From CAZBUK01 sp964495085 (GTDB lineage: Bacteria > Bacteroidota > Ignavibacteria > T3Sed10-11): a stretch of 49,381 bases of DNA. Under the pieces are notes generated by a model. That model did no database searches, had not been told where the DNA came from, and saw only the letters and a program-made list of their open reading frames with translations. The stretch spans positions 1 through 49,381 of the forward strand of contig CAZBUK010000022.1 in assembly GCA_964495085.1 (NCBI GenBank). Reading direction: 5' to 3'. Shown here piece by piece: positions 8,013 to 18,052 of the stretch; the stretch's first letter is position 1; each line of letters starts with the position of its first letter. The translations under genes and the position numbers were made by a program.

Positions 8013-10664
8013 TTATGATTTCTTCTCCGTATTCTCTACCTGAATTTCCGGGCGACGGACGAATTCTATCAATCCACGCTCATCGAGATCCACCTCCACG
8101 GTATCTCCGTCCGAAAATTCACCTTCCAGAAGCTTGATCGCCAGCGGATTCACGACATACTTTTGTATCATCCGCTTGAGCGGGCGGGCGCCGAACGAAG
8201 GATCGTACCCGAGCTTTCCGATCCATTCCCTCGCATCGCTGCTGACCCTGAATCCGATATTTTTCTGAGCGAGCATCCGTTCGACACGCTGAAGCTGCAG
8301 CTCGACGATACGAATTATCTCGGTCTGTGTCAGCGGCTGGAATAGAATGACTTCGTCGATCCTGTTTAGAAATTCCGGGCGTATGGATTCCCGGAGGAGC
8401 TGCATCAGCTGGACACGGAGGTTGTTCATTATCTCCTGGCGGTTATCGTCCGTCAGATCTCTCATTCGATCCTGAATCAGATGCGAGCCGATATTGGACG
8501 TCATGATGATAATGGTGTTTTTGAAATTTACGGTTCTGCCCTGACTATCGGTCAACCGCCCGTCGTCCAGCAACTGCAGCAACACATTGAATATCTCGGG
8601 ATGGGCTTTCTCGATTTCATCGAGCAGGACGACCGAATACGGCTTTCTGCGGACCGGTTCGGTAAGCTGACCACCCTCCTCGTAACCGACGTAGCCGGGC
8701 GGAGCCCCGATGAGTCTGGTTACCGAGAATTTCTCGCCGTACTCGGACATATCGATGCGGACCATCGCCGATTCGTCGTTGAACATATATTCGGCGAGCG
8801 CACGCGCCAGTTCCGTTTTTCCGACGCCCGTCGTTCCGATAAAGATGAAGGAGCCGATCGGCCGGTTCTGATCCTGCAGACCAGCCCTCGACCGCCTTAT
8901 TGCGCTCGCAACTGCGGAGACGGCGTCATCCTGGCCGATCACCCGCTCATGCAATCTGTCTTCGAGTCTGAGGAGCTTATCGCGCTCTCCCTCGAGCATA
9001 CGGCTAACGGGAATACCTGTCCAGCGGGCAACGACTTCCGCAATATCCTCCGCATCCACCTCCTCTTTGAGCATCTTCATTTCACGCTGAACAGAAGCGA
9101 GGAGCTCGGTCGTCTGTTTTATATTCTTCTCAAGGTCGGCGATCGTCCCGTAGCGCAGCTCGGCGACCTTGCCGAAATTTCCCTCCCGCTCGAATTGCGC
9201 CGCCTGGATTTTCGCCTGTTCGACTTGTTCCTTCATCGAACGTAGCTGCTGGATCAATTCCTTTTCGCGATTCCAGTGTGAACGGAGTCTGTTGCGGTCT
9301 TCCATGAGATCGGCCAGCACGCGGTTAATCTCCTCAAGTCGTTCTCTCGTTGCATGATCTTTTTCACGTTTGACGGCTTCACGCTCTATCTCGAGCTGCT
9401 TGATCCGGCGTTCGACGTCGTCGAGTTCCTCCGGCATACTGTCGATCTCGATTCTGAGCTTCGAAGCCGCTTCATCGATAAGATCGATCGCCTTATCGGG
9501 TAGAAACCGGTCGCTGATGTACCGGTGGCTGAGCTGCGCGGCAGCGACGACCGCACCGTCGGTAATATGAACCCCGTGATGTACTTCGTAACGCTCCTGC
9601 AGACCCCGCAGGATCGATATCGTATCTTCGACAGACGGCTCGGTGATCAGAACGGGCTGAAAACGCCGTTCGAGCGCAGGATCCTTCTCGATATGTTTCC
9701 GGTATTCGTCGAGCGTCGTCGCGCCGACCGCACGCAACTCGCCTTTCGCCAAAGCGGGCTTCAGCATGTTTGCGGCATCGACAGCTCCCTGAGCGGCTCC
9801 GGCGCCGACGAGCGTGTGCAGTTCGTCGATGAAGAGTATGATCTCGCCTTCGGATTCCTGCACCTCTTTTAAGACAGCTTTCAATCGCTCCTCAAACTGT
9901 CCGCGGAAGCTGGTCCCTGCAACGAGTGTTCCCATATCGAGAGCGATGATACGCTTCGATTTTAATCCGTCAGGCACGTCTCCCTGTACGATGCGGTGCG
10001 CGATGCCTTCGGCTATCGCCGTTTTCCCGACTCCCGGCTCGCCGATCAGCACCGGATTGTTTTTCGTCCGCCGCGACAACACCTGCAGAACGCGGCGAAT
10101 CTCCTCGTCGCGCCCGATGACCGGATCGAGTTTTCCGCGTTGTGCCAGCTCGTTCAAATCTCTCCCGTATTTTTGCAGCGCCTGGTATTTTTCTTCGGGA
10201 TTCTGATCGGTTACCCGCTGCGAACCGCGGATATCCTTTAGAACCTTAAAAATCGCATCCCGGGAGACGCCCTGCTCCTGAAGTATCTGCGATATCGGTC
10301 CTGTCGCCTGGTCGGACATCGATATGAGGATATGCTCCAGACTGACGTACTCGTCCTTCAACGATTCCGCCTCCTGAAATGCCCGCTCGAGTACTGCATT
10401 CGTCTGGTTGCCGAGGTATTGGTTACCCAATCCGGCCCCGGAAATTTTCGGAAGCTTTTCGATGATTTCGTTCGTTTTAATCTTGAGATAGTTGATGTTC
10501 GCACCGAGCTTCTGCAGAATCGATGACGTTACTCCGGAGGCATCCTGGATCATCGCTCCGAACAGGTGCGGCGGCTCCAGAGCCTGGTTGCCGTACCCGG
10601 ATGCGATCTCCTGCGCCTGCTGGAGAGCTTCCTGCGATTTCAGTGTCAGTTTATTTAGATTCAT
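8013..10664 (-). CDS. clpB: ATP-dependent disaggregase ClpB
   Basis: ClpB is a hexameric cytosolic AAA+ machine that, with DnaK, pulls polypeptides out of aggregates after heat or other stress. The 883-residue length is typical. Residues 1-150 are the Clp N domain. The first ATPase has Walker A GEPGVGKT (208-215) and Walker B IILFIDE (275-281). A long coiled-coil M domain at about 405-535 separates ClpB from ClpA/ClpC. The second ATPase has GTTGVGKT (610-617). There is no ClpP-binding IGF/L tripeptide that I can identify, fitting a disaggregase and not a protease partner. It lies 74 bases downstream of dnaK on the same strand, but a strong terminator occupies that gap, so its expression relative to dnaK is probably tuned. 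The region before its ATG has only a weak GGATG ribosome site. Confidence 0.97.
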   Translation of the reverse strand: MNLNKLTLKSQEALQQAQEIASGYGNQALEPPHLFGAMIQDASGVTSSILQKLGANINYLKIKTNEIIEKLPKISGAGLGNQYLGNQTNAVLERAFQEAESLKDEYVSLEHILISMSDQATGPISQILQEQGVSRDAIFKVLKDIRGSQRVTDQNPEEKYQALQKYGRDLNELAQRGKLDPVIGRDEEIRRVLQVLSRRTKNNPVLIGEPGVGKTAIAEGIAHRIVQGDVPDGLKSKRIIALDMGTLVAGTSFRGQFEERLKAVLKEVQESEGEIILFIDELHTLVGAGAAQGAVDAANMLKPALAKGELRAVGATTLDEYRKHIEKDPALERRFQPVLITEPSVEDTISILRGLQERYEVHHGVHITDGAVVAAAQLSHRYISDRFLPDKAIDLIDEAASKLRIEIDSMPEELDDVERRIKQLEIEREAVKREKDHATRERLEEINRVLADLMEDRNRLRSHWNREKELIQQLRSMKEQVEQAKIQAAQFEREGNFGKVAELRYGTIADLEKNIKQTTELLASVQREMKMLKEEVDAEDIAEVVARWTGIPVSRMLEGERDKLLRLEDRLHERVIGQDDAVSAVASAIRRSRAGLQDQNRPIGSFIFIGTTGVGKTELARALAEYMFNDESAMVRIDMSEYGEKFSVTRLIGAPPGYVGYEEGGQLTEPVRRKPYSVVLLDEIEKAHPEIFNVLLQLLDDGRLTDSQGRTVNFKNTIIIMTSNIGSHLIQDRMRDLTDDNRQEIMNNLRVQLMQLLRESIRPEFLNRIDEVILFQPLTQTEIIRIVELQLQRVERMLAQKNIGFRVSSDAREWIGKLGYDPSFGARPLKRMIQKYVVNPLAIKLLEGEFSDGDTVEVDLDERGLIEFVRRPEIQVENTEKKS

Positions 10665-10676
10665 AGTTCATCCGAT

Positions 10677-10713
10677 TGAAAAAAAAGAGGCTCGCAATCC
10701 GCAGAGCCTCCTT
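10677..10713 (-). terminator. Strong intrinsic terminator between dnaK and clpB
   Basis: Reading the minus strand, GAGGCTC (10710-10704), a ten-base loop and GAGCCTC (10693-10687) are followed by eight uninterrupted T. Flanking A/G-T pairs extend the stem. It lies 26-60 bases after the dnaK stop and ends a few bases before the clpB start codon, so clpB needs read-through or a promoter inside dnaK. Confidence 0.85.
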
Positions 10714-10738
10714 TCAGGTTCATATTTACGAAATATTG

Positions 10739-12670
<1,932 letters not shown>

Positions 12671-13006
12671 TAGATTTAGCTCCTTTTTTATAATTACGTA
12701 TCCGGTTCCCGGATATTGTCTGTTTAATTTTCATTTTTAATCGAAGATATATTAGTTCAAACACCGTGCCAGAGAATCACGGAATTTTGGTATCTCGGAA
12801 GTTGTTATTTTACTTGAACTTAATCTATATTACCTTTTCAGTCTAATTTCTTTGATCAGATTTAATCCAGCCAGTATGGCACAATATGCGTCATAAAGTC
12901 TTTGTCTTTCATTATATAGCCATTATTGCAGGTTCTTGATTTTGAAGCGCAGTTTTGGTAGAATTTCATTTCTACTGTTCATCAACCATCTGACACCGGG
13001 GATGCA
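12671..13006. other. Divergent intergenic region, dnaK / M28 peptidase
   Basis: This is an AT-rich stretch of 336 bases with no convincing gene. It must hold the dnaK promoter, but I could not find a clean sigma-A or heat-shock hexamer pair on the minus strand. A short inverted repeat CCGTG-N9-CACGG lies at 12764-12782. Near the right end a plus-strand promoter for the peptidase is visible. Confidence 0.5.
12936..12964 (+). promoter_or_regulatory. Candidate promoter for the M28 peptidase-birA unit
   Basis: TTGATT (12936-12941), a 17-base spacer and TAGAAT (12959-12964) would start transcription near 12971, about 36 bases before the peptidase ATG. Confidence 0.5.
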
Positions 13007-14584
13007 ATGTTCCTATTTCGTATTATTATTCTCTCCACATTCATTGTCCAGACGGTGTTCTGTACAGGTCCCTCAGGGCTGGACAGGATTTCGAGTACCT
13101 ATTTCGGAGACCATATCAGATACCTTTCTTCGGAAGAATTGGAAGGCCGGGAGGCCACGTACCCTGGCCAGCGGCTTGCAGCCGAGTATATAGCTTCCCA
13201 CTTCGAATCGCTTGGATTGGAACCTGCCGGTGACGACGGTACCTATTACCAACGGTTCTATCTCGAGCGGACAAGGCCGTCGGATACCTCGAAGCTATCT
13301 GTCATAAGCGAAGGAGATACTCTGCATATTTCCGGATACGGAGAGAACTATCTCATGTTCGGTATTCATTTTCCCACGATGATTTCTTCCTCAATCGTAT
13401 TTGCAAAGTACGGCATCATAGATGAATCGCTGGGCCGCAACGATTATGCAGGACTGGACGTCAACGGATCCGTTGCGATGGTGCTCGACGGCTATCCCTC
13501 CGGAGATGCCGGACCGGACGATCGCTTGATCCGTCAGACAACGCGCTCTTCGATGTTGCGGGCTAAAATAGCGAATGCAAGAACGAACGGTGCACGCGCG
13601 CTGATCATTGTAAGCGATGCGCTGGAGGAGAAGCGGCATGAACTATCGGATTATTTTGAAAAGGGAACTTTATCAATGCCGGGATCGCCGCGCGGAGGAT
13701 TTCCGATCGTCATTGCAGATACCAGGACCGCTCATGTGCTGACAGGCGGTACGAGAGACCTTCACCTCGATGATTTGCCGGACCGGAATTCTACCTCTTA
13801 TACGCATTTCCCAACCGGTGAGCAGTCCATCATGCTGCTTCTGACATTCAATGTCGATAAAGATCTGAGAGAGACCGAAAATGTAATCGGCATGCTGCGC
13901 GGTGGAGATCCTGAACTTCGTGATGAGGTAGTAATCCTGACTGCGCATTATGATCATCTCGGGAAGCATCATGGTTCCGGGGAAATATATAACGGAGCTG
14001 ACGATAATGCTTCGGGGACGGCCGCACTCATGGAAATTGCCCGCGTCTTCTCTCATTACGCGTCAGATCTCAGAAGGAGCCTCCTCTTCATTGCCTGTAC
14101 CGCCGAAGAGAAAGGTCTGCTCGGCTCGAGATACTATACGGAAAACCCTGCCGTCCCGCTCGGGCAAACCGTTGCAAACTTGAACATCGACATGATCGGA
14201 CGTGTGGACACCATCTATGCGGCTAAGAATATTCCCAATTATGTGTATATTATAGGATCCGACAGACTGAGCGCAGGGTTGCACGGACTCCATGAACAGG
14301 CACTTGCATTCAACCCTGAAATCACGGTCGATTACCGGTATAATGACCCCGGAGATCCGAATCGATTTTACTATCGAAGCGATCATTATAATTTTATCCG
14401 GAATAATATTCCCTCAATCTTTTATTTTACAGGGACACACGACGACTATCACCGGCCGACCGATACCTGGGACAAAATTGACTACGATAAAATGGAACAT
14501 ATTATCCGACTGATCTACACGACCGCCTGGAAGCTTTCGCAAACCGAGGTCCGCCCGCTTCCCGACCCCGTCCCGGCCGAATAA
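13007..14584 (+). CDS. Secreted M28-family zinc aminopeptidase with PA-like insert
   Basis: This is an exported two-zinc exopeptidase of the M28 family, 525 residues. A hydrophobic signal peptide covers about residues 1-19. The middle region at about 125-260 resembles a protease-associated (PA) insert, with ALIIVSDA at 198-205. The catalytic core starts near 290. Metal ligands can be read as His314 (AHYDH), Asp332 (GADDN), Glu367/Glu368 (TAEEKG), Asp395 (NIDMIG) and His482 (DDYHRPTD). It probably trims N-terminal residues from peptides in the periplasm or outside the cell; the exact specificity is unknown. The ATG at 13007 follows GGGGA; a longer frame-shifted reading across the start is not used. 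birA begins ten bases after its stop, so both likely share one message, though their roles are unrelated. Confidence 0.9.
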   Translation: MFLFRIIILSTFIVQTVFCTGPSGLDRISSTYFGDHIRYLSSEELEGREATYPGQRLAAEYIASHFESLGLEPAGDDGTYYQRFYLERTRPSDTSKLSVISEGDTLHISGYGENYLMFGIHFPTMISSSIVFAKYGIIDESLGRNDYAGLDVNGSVAMVLDGYPSGDAGPDDRLIRQTTRSSMLRAKIANARTNGARALIIVSDALEEKRHELSDYFEKGTLSMPGSPRGGFPIVIADTRTAHVLTGGTRDLHLDDLPDRNSTSYTHFPTGEQSIMLLLTFNVDKDLRETENVIGMLRGGDPELRDEVVILTAHYDHLGKHHGSGEIYNGADDNASGTAALMEIARVFSHYASDLRRSLLFIACTAEEKGLLGSRYYTENPAVPLGQTVANLNIDMIGRVDTIYAAKNIPNYVYIIGSDRLSAGLHGLHEQALAFNPEITVDYRYNDPGDPNRFYYRSDHYNFIRNNIPSIFYFTGTHDDYHRPTDTWDKIDYDKMEHIIRLIYTTAWKLSQTEVRPLPDPVPAE

Positions 14585-14594
14585 ACACAACCGG

Positions 14595-15380
14595 ATGTTA
14601 ACCTCGCATGAAATAACCGACGGTTTAAAAACCAGGTTCATCGGTAAAAAACTCTTCGTATTCGAGACCATCGATTCGACCAACGCATGCGCCCGCCTGC
14701 TCGCGGAGACGGGCGTCGAGAACGGTACGATTGTCTATGCGGCGCACCAGACCCGGGGAAAAGGGAGAATGAACCGGCGGTGGTTGTCCGAGAAGGACGT
14801 CAATCTCCTTTTTTCGGTAGTATTCCATCCCGAGTTCGCCGAACAGAAATATTTCCTCGTACCGCTCATGATCTCTTTAAGCGTCGTCGAAACCGTCCGG
14901 ATACTCGAACCGACGATCGCTTTGCAAGTCAAATGGCCGAACGACGTTCTGGATTCCGACGGCCGCAAGATCGCCGGAATCCTTACAGAATTGACCCGCA
15001 CTTACGACGATAAACCGAGAATCGTTGCGGGAACGGGAATCAACGTGAATCAGATAGACTTTCCCGAAAACCTGGGTTCCAAAGCGTCTTCGCTATCCGT
15101 TGTATGCGGAAAGGAATTCGACCTGCGTCTGCTCTTTCATACGCTGTTGGAGCGAATTGAGGAACGATACGAGCAAATCATCGTCGCGCCGGAATTACTG
15201 GTAGAAGCATGGAGATCGCACTGCACGCTGTTCAACAAGAAAGTCGCGGTCGAACAGGATCAACGAACGGTGCTCGGCATTTTCCGGGATATCGACTCAG
15301 GCGGTGCAATGATACTTGAGGATAAAAAGGGGGGGAAAATACGAATTCTCGCCGGTGATGTCACAACCGTTCACTATTAA
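14595..15380 (+). CDS. birA: Biotin--[acetyl-CoA-carboxylase] ligase (no DNA-binding domain)
   Basis: The enzyme activates biotin with ATP to biotinyl-AMP and attaches it to the lysine of biotin carboxyl carrier proteins. The 261-residue protein begins almost directly with the catalytic domain: DSTN at 27-30, the adenylate loop TRGKGRMNR at 53-61, KWPNDV at 113-118 and AGTGINVNQ at 145-153, then a small C-terminal SH3-like domain. The N-terminal winged-helix repressor domain of E. coli BirA is missing, so this is a group I enzyme that should not regulate biotin genes. It sits ten bases behind the peptidase gene. The pantothenate kinase follows after about 140 bases. Confidence 0.95.
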   Translation: MLTSHEITDGLKTRFIGKKLFVFETIDSTNACARLLAETGVENGTIVYAAHQTRGKGRMNRRWLSEKDVNLLFSVVFHPEFAEQKYFLVPLMISLSVVETVRILEPTIALQVKWPNDVLDSDGRKIAGILTELTRTYDDKPRIVAGTGINVNQIDFPENLGSKASSLSVVCGKEFDLRLLFHTLLERIEERYEQIIVAPELLVEAWRSHCTLFNKKVAVEQDQRTVLGIFRDIDSGGAMILEDKKGGKIRILAGDVTTVHY

Positions 15381-15523
15381 ATAGTCATTTGGATTTGTTT
15401 CGAATTTCGAGATTCGGATTTAAAAATATTTCCGAGTAATGAGTGTACTGTATAATATCACCAGATAATTATTATATTTGAGCAACCTTGGAATAAACCA
15501 TACATACGGGATTCGAACGACAT

Positions 15524-16300
15524 ATGTTTCTCGCAATCGATATCGGCAATACTCACACAGCTTTCGGGCTATATAGTAAGAACGTTCTGACGGGGCACTG
15601 GCGGGTTACCAGTATTATCTCCCGCACCGAAGACGAGATTGCCTCACAGGTAGCATTTTTCTGTCAACACGCGGGCTATTCGCTGAACGACATCACATCC
15701 GTCGGTATCAGCTCGGTTGTTCCAAATCTGACGCATATCGCGGGATTGATGGCGAAAAAATATATAGGCGATAACTCGCTCCTCGTTATCGACGCAGGCA
15801 TCGACACAGGCATGCCGGTACGGTACGATAACCCCGCGTCGGTCGGGGCCGACAGAATATGCAATGCGGTTGCCGGATATAAGAAATACGGCGGACCGCT
15901 CATCATCATAGATTTCGGTACCGCGAATACATTCGACGTCGTCTCGGAAAAGGGCGAGTACCTCGGCGGGGTCATCTCACCGGGGATCGAAACAGCCGCA
16001 ACCGATCTGCATCGCCGTGCAGCGCGGCTCCCAAAGATCGAGCTCGAATTTCCATCCCGCGTCATCGGAACGGATACGGTGTCGAGTATGAAATCGGGCA
16101 TTATGTATGGCAGTGTAGACAGCGTCATCGGAATCGTCAGACGCATTCGCGAAGAGCTCGGGGCAGAGGCGCGGACAATTGCAACGGGGGGCTACGCTTC
16201 GGTCGTAGCACAACGGGCGGAGGTAATAGAAGCGGTCGAACCGACGCTTGTGCTGGACGGCATCAAGCTGATATTCGAGCGGGTTCGCGGCAATGTGTAA
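15524..16300 (+). CDS. coaX: Type III pantothenate kinase
   Basis: CoaX phosphorylates pantothenate, the first step of coenzyme A synthesis, and unlike CoaA is not inhibited by CoA. The 258-residue protein has the actin-like (ASKHA) fold with DIGNTHT at 6-12, the GADRICNA segment with Asp110, and DFGTANTFD at 130-138 for phosphate and nucleotide binding. It needs a monovalent cation in studied members and works as a dimer. The ATG at 15524 is the natural start because the nucleotide motif follows at once. It often lies next to birA in bacterial genomes, as here. A 143-base AT-rich gap before it contains a TATAAT without a good partner, so it may have its own weak promoter or be read with birA. 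Confidence 0.96.
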   Translation: MFLAIDIGNTHTAFGLYSKNVLTGHWRVTSIISRTEDEIASQVAFFCQHAGYSLNDITSVGISSVVPNLTHIAGLMAKKYIGDNSLLVIDAGIDTGMPVRYDNPASVGADRICNAVAGYKKYGGPLIIIDFGTANTFDVVSEKGEYLGGVISPGIETAATDLHRRAARLPKIELEFPSRVIGTDTVSSMKSGIMYGSVDSVIGIVRRIREELGAEARTIATGGYASVVAQRAEVIEAVEPTLVLDGIKLIFERVRGNV

Positions 16301-16306
16301 ATGTGT

Positions 16307-16330
16307 GGGAGCAGCCGGCGGGCCGCTCCC
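16307..16330. terminator. GC-rich hairpin between converging coaX and lipoprotein genes
   Basis: GGGAGC (16307-16312) pairs with GCTCCC (16325-16330), with GCC/GGC inside. It sits in the 39 bases between two converging stop codons. There is no T run on either side, so it may stop transcription poorly or instead protect the 3' ends. Confidence 0.45.
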
Positions 16331-16339
16331 GAAGAAAAG

Positions 16340-16873
16340 CTATGGTGTCGTATATATCTGGGTATAAATTTTTACTCTCAACCTGAAGTTCAGCGGATTC
16401 GACGTCGATCCGTTCAGACCGACCGAGACGGGAGGAAGAGGCTGCTGATGCAGCAGATTCTTCAAAACCGTTACGCCTGCGGAATTCACCGTGGCTCCCT
16501 GCAGCGTCGGGTCGAAGATCGATCTCTCGGAGCCGAACGCCGATAATAGAATTCCATTGAGCTGCAGGAGCAGGGTACCGTTAATGGTAAACGAACCGTT
16601 CAAAGCCGTCGATGCGGGTGTTCCCTGCAGGTCGACCAACTCTAGCGTGAAATTATAGAATGCCACGGAATCCGCAAATCCGTCGATCGCATCGAGTACT
16701 TGCTGCAGATTCACGCTCGACACGCTGGTATACGATGTCTGATCGGTTTCAACAACGAGTACCACACTTACGGGAGTGCCGTCGATGATGAGAGGATTTA
16801 TTCCAACATCGCATCCCCCGATCAATAAAGCAAACAGACTAAATAGTACCGCCGCTTTGAATACGCGTTTCAT
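16340..16873 (-). CDS. Uncharacterised lipoprotein
   Basis: I do not recognise a family. From the ATG at 16873 (GGGAG about nine bases before it; a start nine codons upstream is less likely) the protein has 177 residues. It begins with MKRVFKAAVLFSLFALLIGG and then Cys, a clean lipoprotein signal, so it should be acylated at about residue 21 and held in a membrane. The mature part is rich in Val, Thr, Ser, Leu and Asn with alternating hydrophobic residues, suggesting a beta-sandwich of roughly 150 residues. No catalytic motif is visible. It follows the outer-membrane-type gene by 58 bases on the same strand, so the two are likely co-transcribed and may act together at the outer membrane. Confidence 0.65.
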   Translation of the reverse strand: MKRVFKAAVLFSLFALLIGGCDVGINPLIIDGTPVSVVLVVETDQTSYTSVSSVNLQQVLDAIDGFADSVAFYNFTLELVDLQGTPASTALNGSFTINGTLLLQLNGILLSAFGSERSIFDPTLQGATVNSAGVTVLKNLLHQQPLPPVSVGLNGSTSNPLNFRLRVKIYTQIYTTP

Positions 16874-16931
16874 GAGTTTGTCTCCCTCTGAGATTTCCAA
16901 AATTATAATAGCCTTACATCGATACGCGCGT

Positions 16932-17852
16932 CTAGATACCCACTCCGAGACCCGCGCTCAACACGGTCACCTTCCCTAAGTTCACGTCTGCCTGAAGGAA
17001 CAGCACTCCCAGCGACAAGCCGAATCCCGCAGACAATCTTAAATTATTCTCCCCTTTCAAACTGAGCGATATATTCCGGTCGCTGGTGTCGCCCGGAGGC
17101 AGCGGTCCCGTATAGGTGTAGCTCAGGTCGACCGATGAGCTCTCATACTGCAGTCCGCCGTAGAGCGTCAGCATTTGGAACGATTTGCTGACCTGCGCGG
17201 TGAAAGCAGTTGTTTTTGCCTCCATGATATCGCCGACGGAAAACGTTTGATAGAAAAGTCCTGCGGCGAGGTCGACCGGTACGTGCGGAAGATACCGGCT
17301 GATGCTGTGGCGGACACCGAATCCGAACAGGGATATCTCGGGAACATTCTCGCGCTCGGATACCTGTGCAAAACGAATTACTCCCTGCGTTCCGAATACG
17401 TTGCCGAAGGTCAGCTGCGGCACGACGAACGGTATCCAGCTCGTATTAATTTGTCCGTTCTGGAACTGGTACTGAAGTCCTCCGGGTCCGGTCACGATCG
17501 CTCCCCGTCCGCCGAAGATGGTTGCTGTTTCGACCTCGGATTGAGAAAACGGTTGAGGGGGAGTTGCATTATAGGTTTTTTCTTTATCCCCCACCACGGT
17601 CGCCATCCCGATAATATGGAGTCTGAGATGCAATCCTGTTTTCATGCTCGCAGAACCCATGTACCCGGAGTTCAGATTGGCTCCGAATCCGTCGAGCAGA
17701 GGCTGCAGGTACCCCTTCACGTTATCGGATGAAAGTTGTTTGATCGCATCTTCAAAAGTATTCTGGGAATACGAAGTATTCATGGTGAGCAGGAATGCCA
17801 GGATTCCTGCCGTCAGCGCATTGTAGCTGCGCCGAGACCGACGATTAGTCAT
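16932..17852 (-). CDS. Uncharacterised outer-membrane beta-barrel-type protein
   Basis: This is an exported protein of 306 residues from the ATG at 17852, which stands seven bases after GGAGGG. The open frame extends 30 codons further upstream but would cross the promoter. An Arg-rich start, a hydrophobic stretch ALTAGILAFLLTMNTSYSQ and an AQ/SQ-type cleavage site form a signal peptide. The mature protein begins with DNVKGYLQPLLDGFGANL, then has many alternating-residue strands separated by short turns. It ends in LSAGLGVGI, a barrel-like repeat ending without terminal Phe. It resembles proteins grouped as DUF6588 in Bacteroidota, but that is memory, not a search. Function is unknown. A CRP-type operator lies upstream and a lipoprotein gene follows. 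Confidence 0.62.
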   Translation of the reverse strand: MTNRRSRRSYNALTAGILAFLLTMNTSYSQNTFEDAIKQLSSDNVKGYLQPLLDGFGANLNSGYMGSASMKTGLHLRLHIIGMATVVGDKEKTYNATPPQPFSQSEVETATIFGGRGAIVTGPGGLQYQFQNGQINTSWIPFVVPQLTFGNVFGTQGVIRFAQVSERENVPEISLFGFGVRHSISRYLPHVPVDLAAGLFYQTFSVGDIMEAKTTAFTAQVSKSFQMLTLYGGLQYESSSVDLSYTYTGPLPPGDTSDRNISLSLKGENNLRLSAGFGLSLGVLFLQADVNLGKVTVLSAGLGVGI

Positions 17853-17900
17853 ACTGTTCCCTCCCCGGGAATTAATGTGTAGTTGGCAATGGCCATTCCG

Positions 17901-17943
17901 AATGTAGGAAAGCATTGGATAAGTGCGTGTGATGAGGATCACA
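17901..17943 (-). promoter_or_regulatory. CRP-type operator with class II promoter geometry
   Basis: TGTGA-TGAGGA-TCACA at 17928-17943 is a perfect inverted repeat matching the core of the CRP consensus (TGTGA-N6-TCACA). On the minus strand the -10-like TACATT occupies 17906-17901. Taking +1 at 17894, the centre of the palindrome falls at -41.5, the classical class II activator position, and no good -35 is present. It lies upstream of the outer-membrane-type gene at 17852. The regulator is not in this window. Confidence 0.6.
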
Positions 17944-18005
17944 AACTTATAGAGCGAATATAGGCAAGAATGGCGATAAAGGCAAAAAACCGGGCGGCAT
18001 CAGGA

Positions 18006-18028
18006 AACCCCACCATAGGGACGGGGTT
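18006..18028 (-). terminator. Weak hairpin after nuoN
   Basis: On the minus strand AACCCC pairs with GGGGTT over an 11-base loop, followed by TTCCTG, about 25 bases after the nuoN stop. A T-rich stretch (GGTTTTTTGCC) follows some 20 bases later. It may end the nuo transcript, but is not a textbook terminator. Confidence 0.3.
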
Positions 18029-18052
18029 GGGAGTAGATTTGAGAAATCCTGT

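Noticed and set aside
12764..12782. Inverted repeat CCGTG-N9-CACGG upstream of dnaK as a CIRCE-like HrcA site
   Set aside because: The N9 spacing fits CIRCE, but the arms are only five bases and do not match TTAGCACTC/GAGTGCTAA. Too short to call.
15400..15480. TATAAT upstream of coaX as a promoter
   Set aside because: A good -10 is present, but no acceptable -35 lies at 16-18 bases, so it is not listed.
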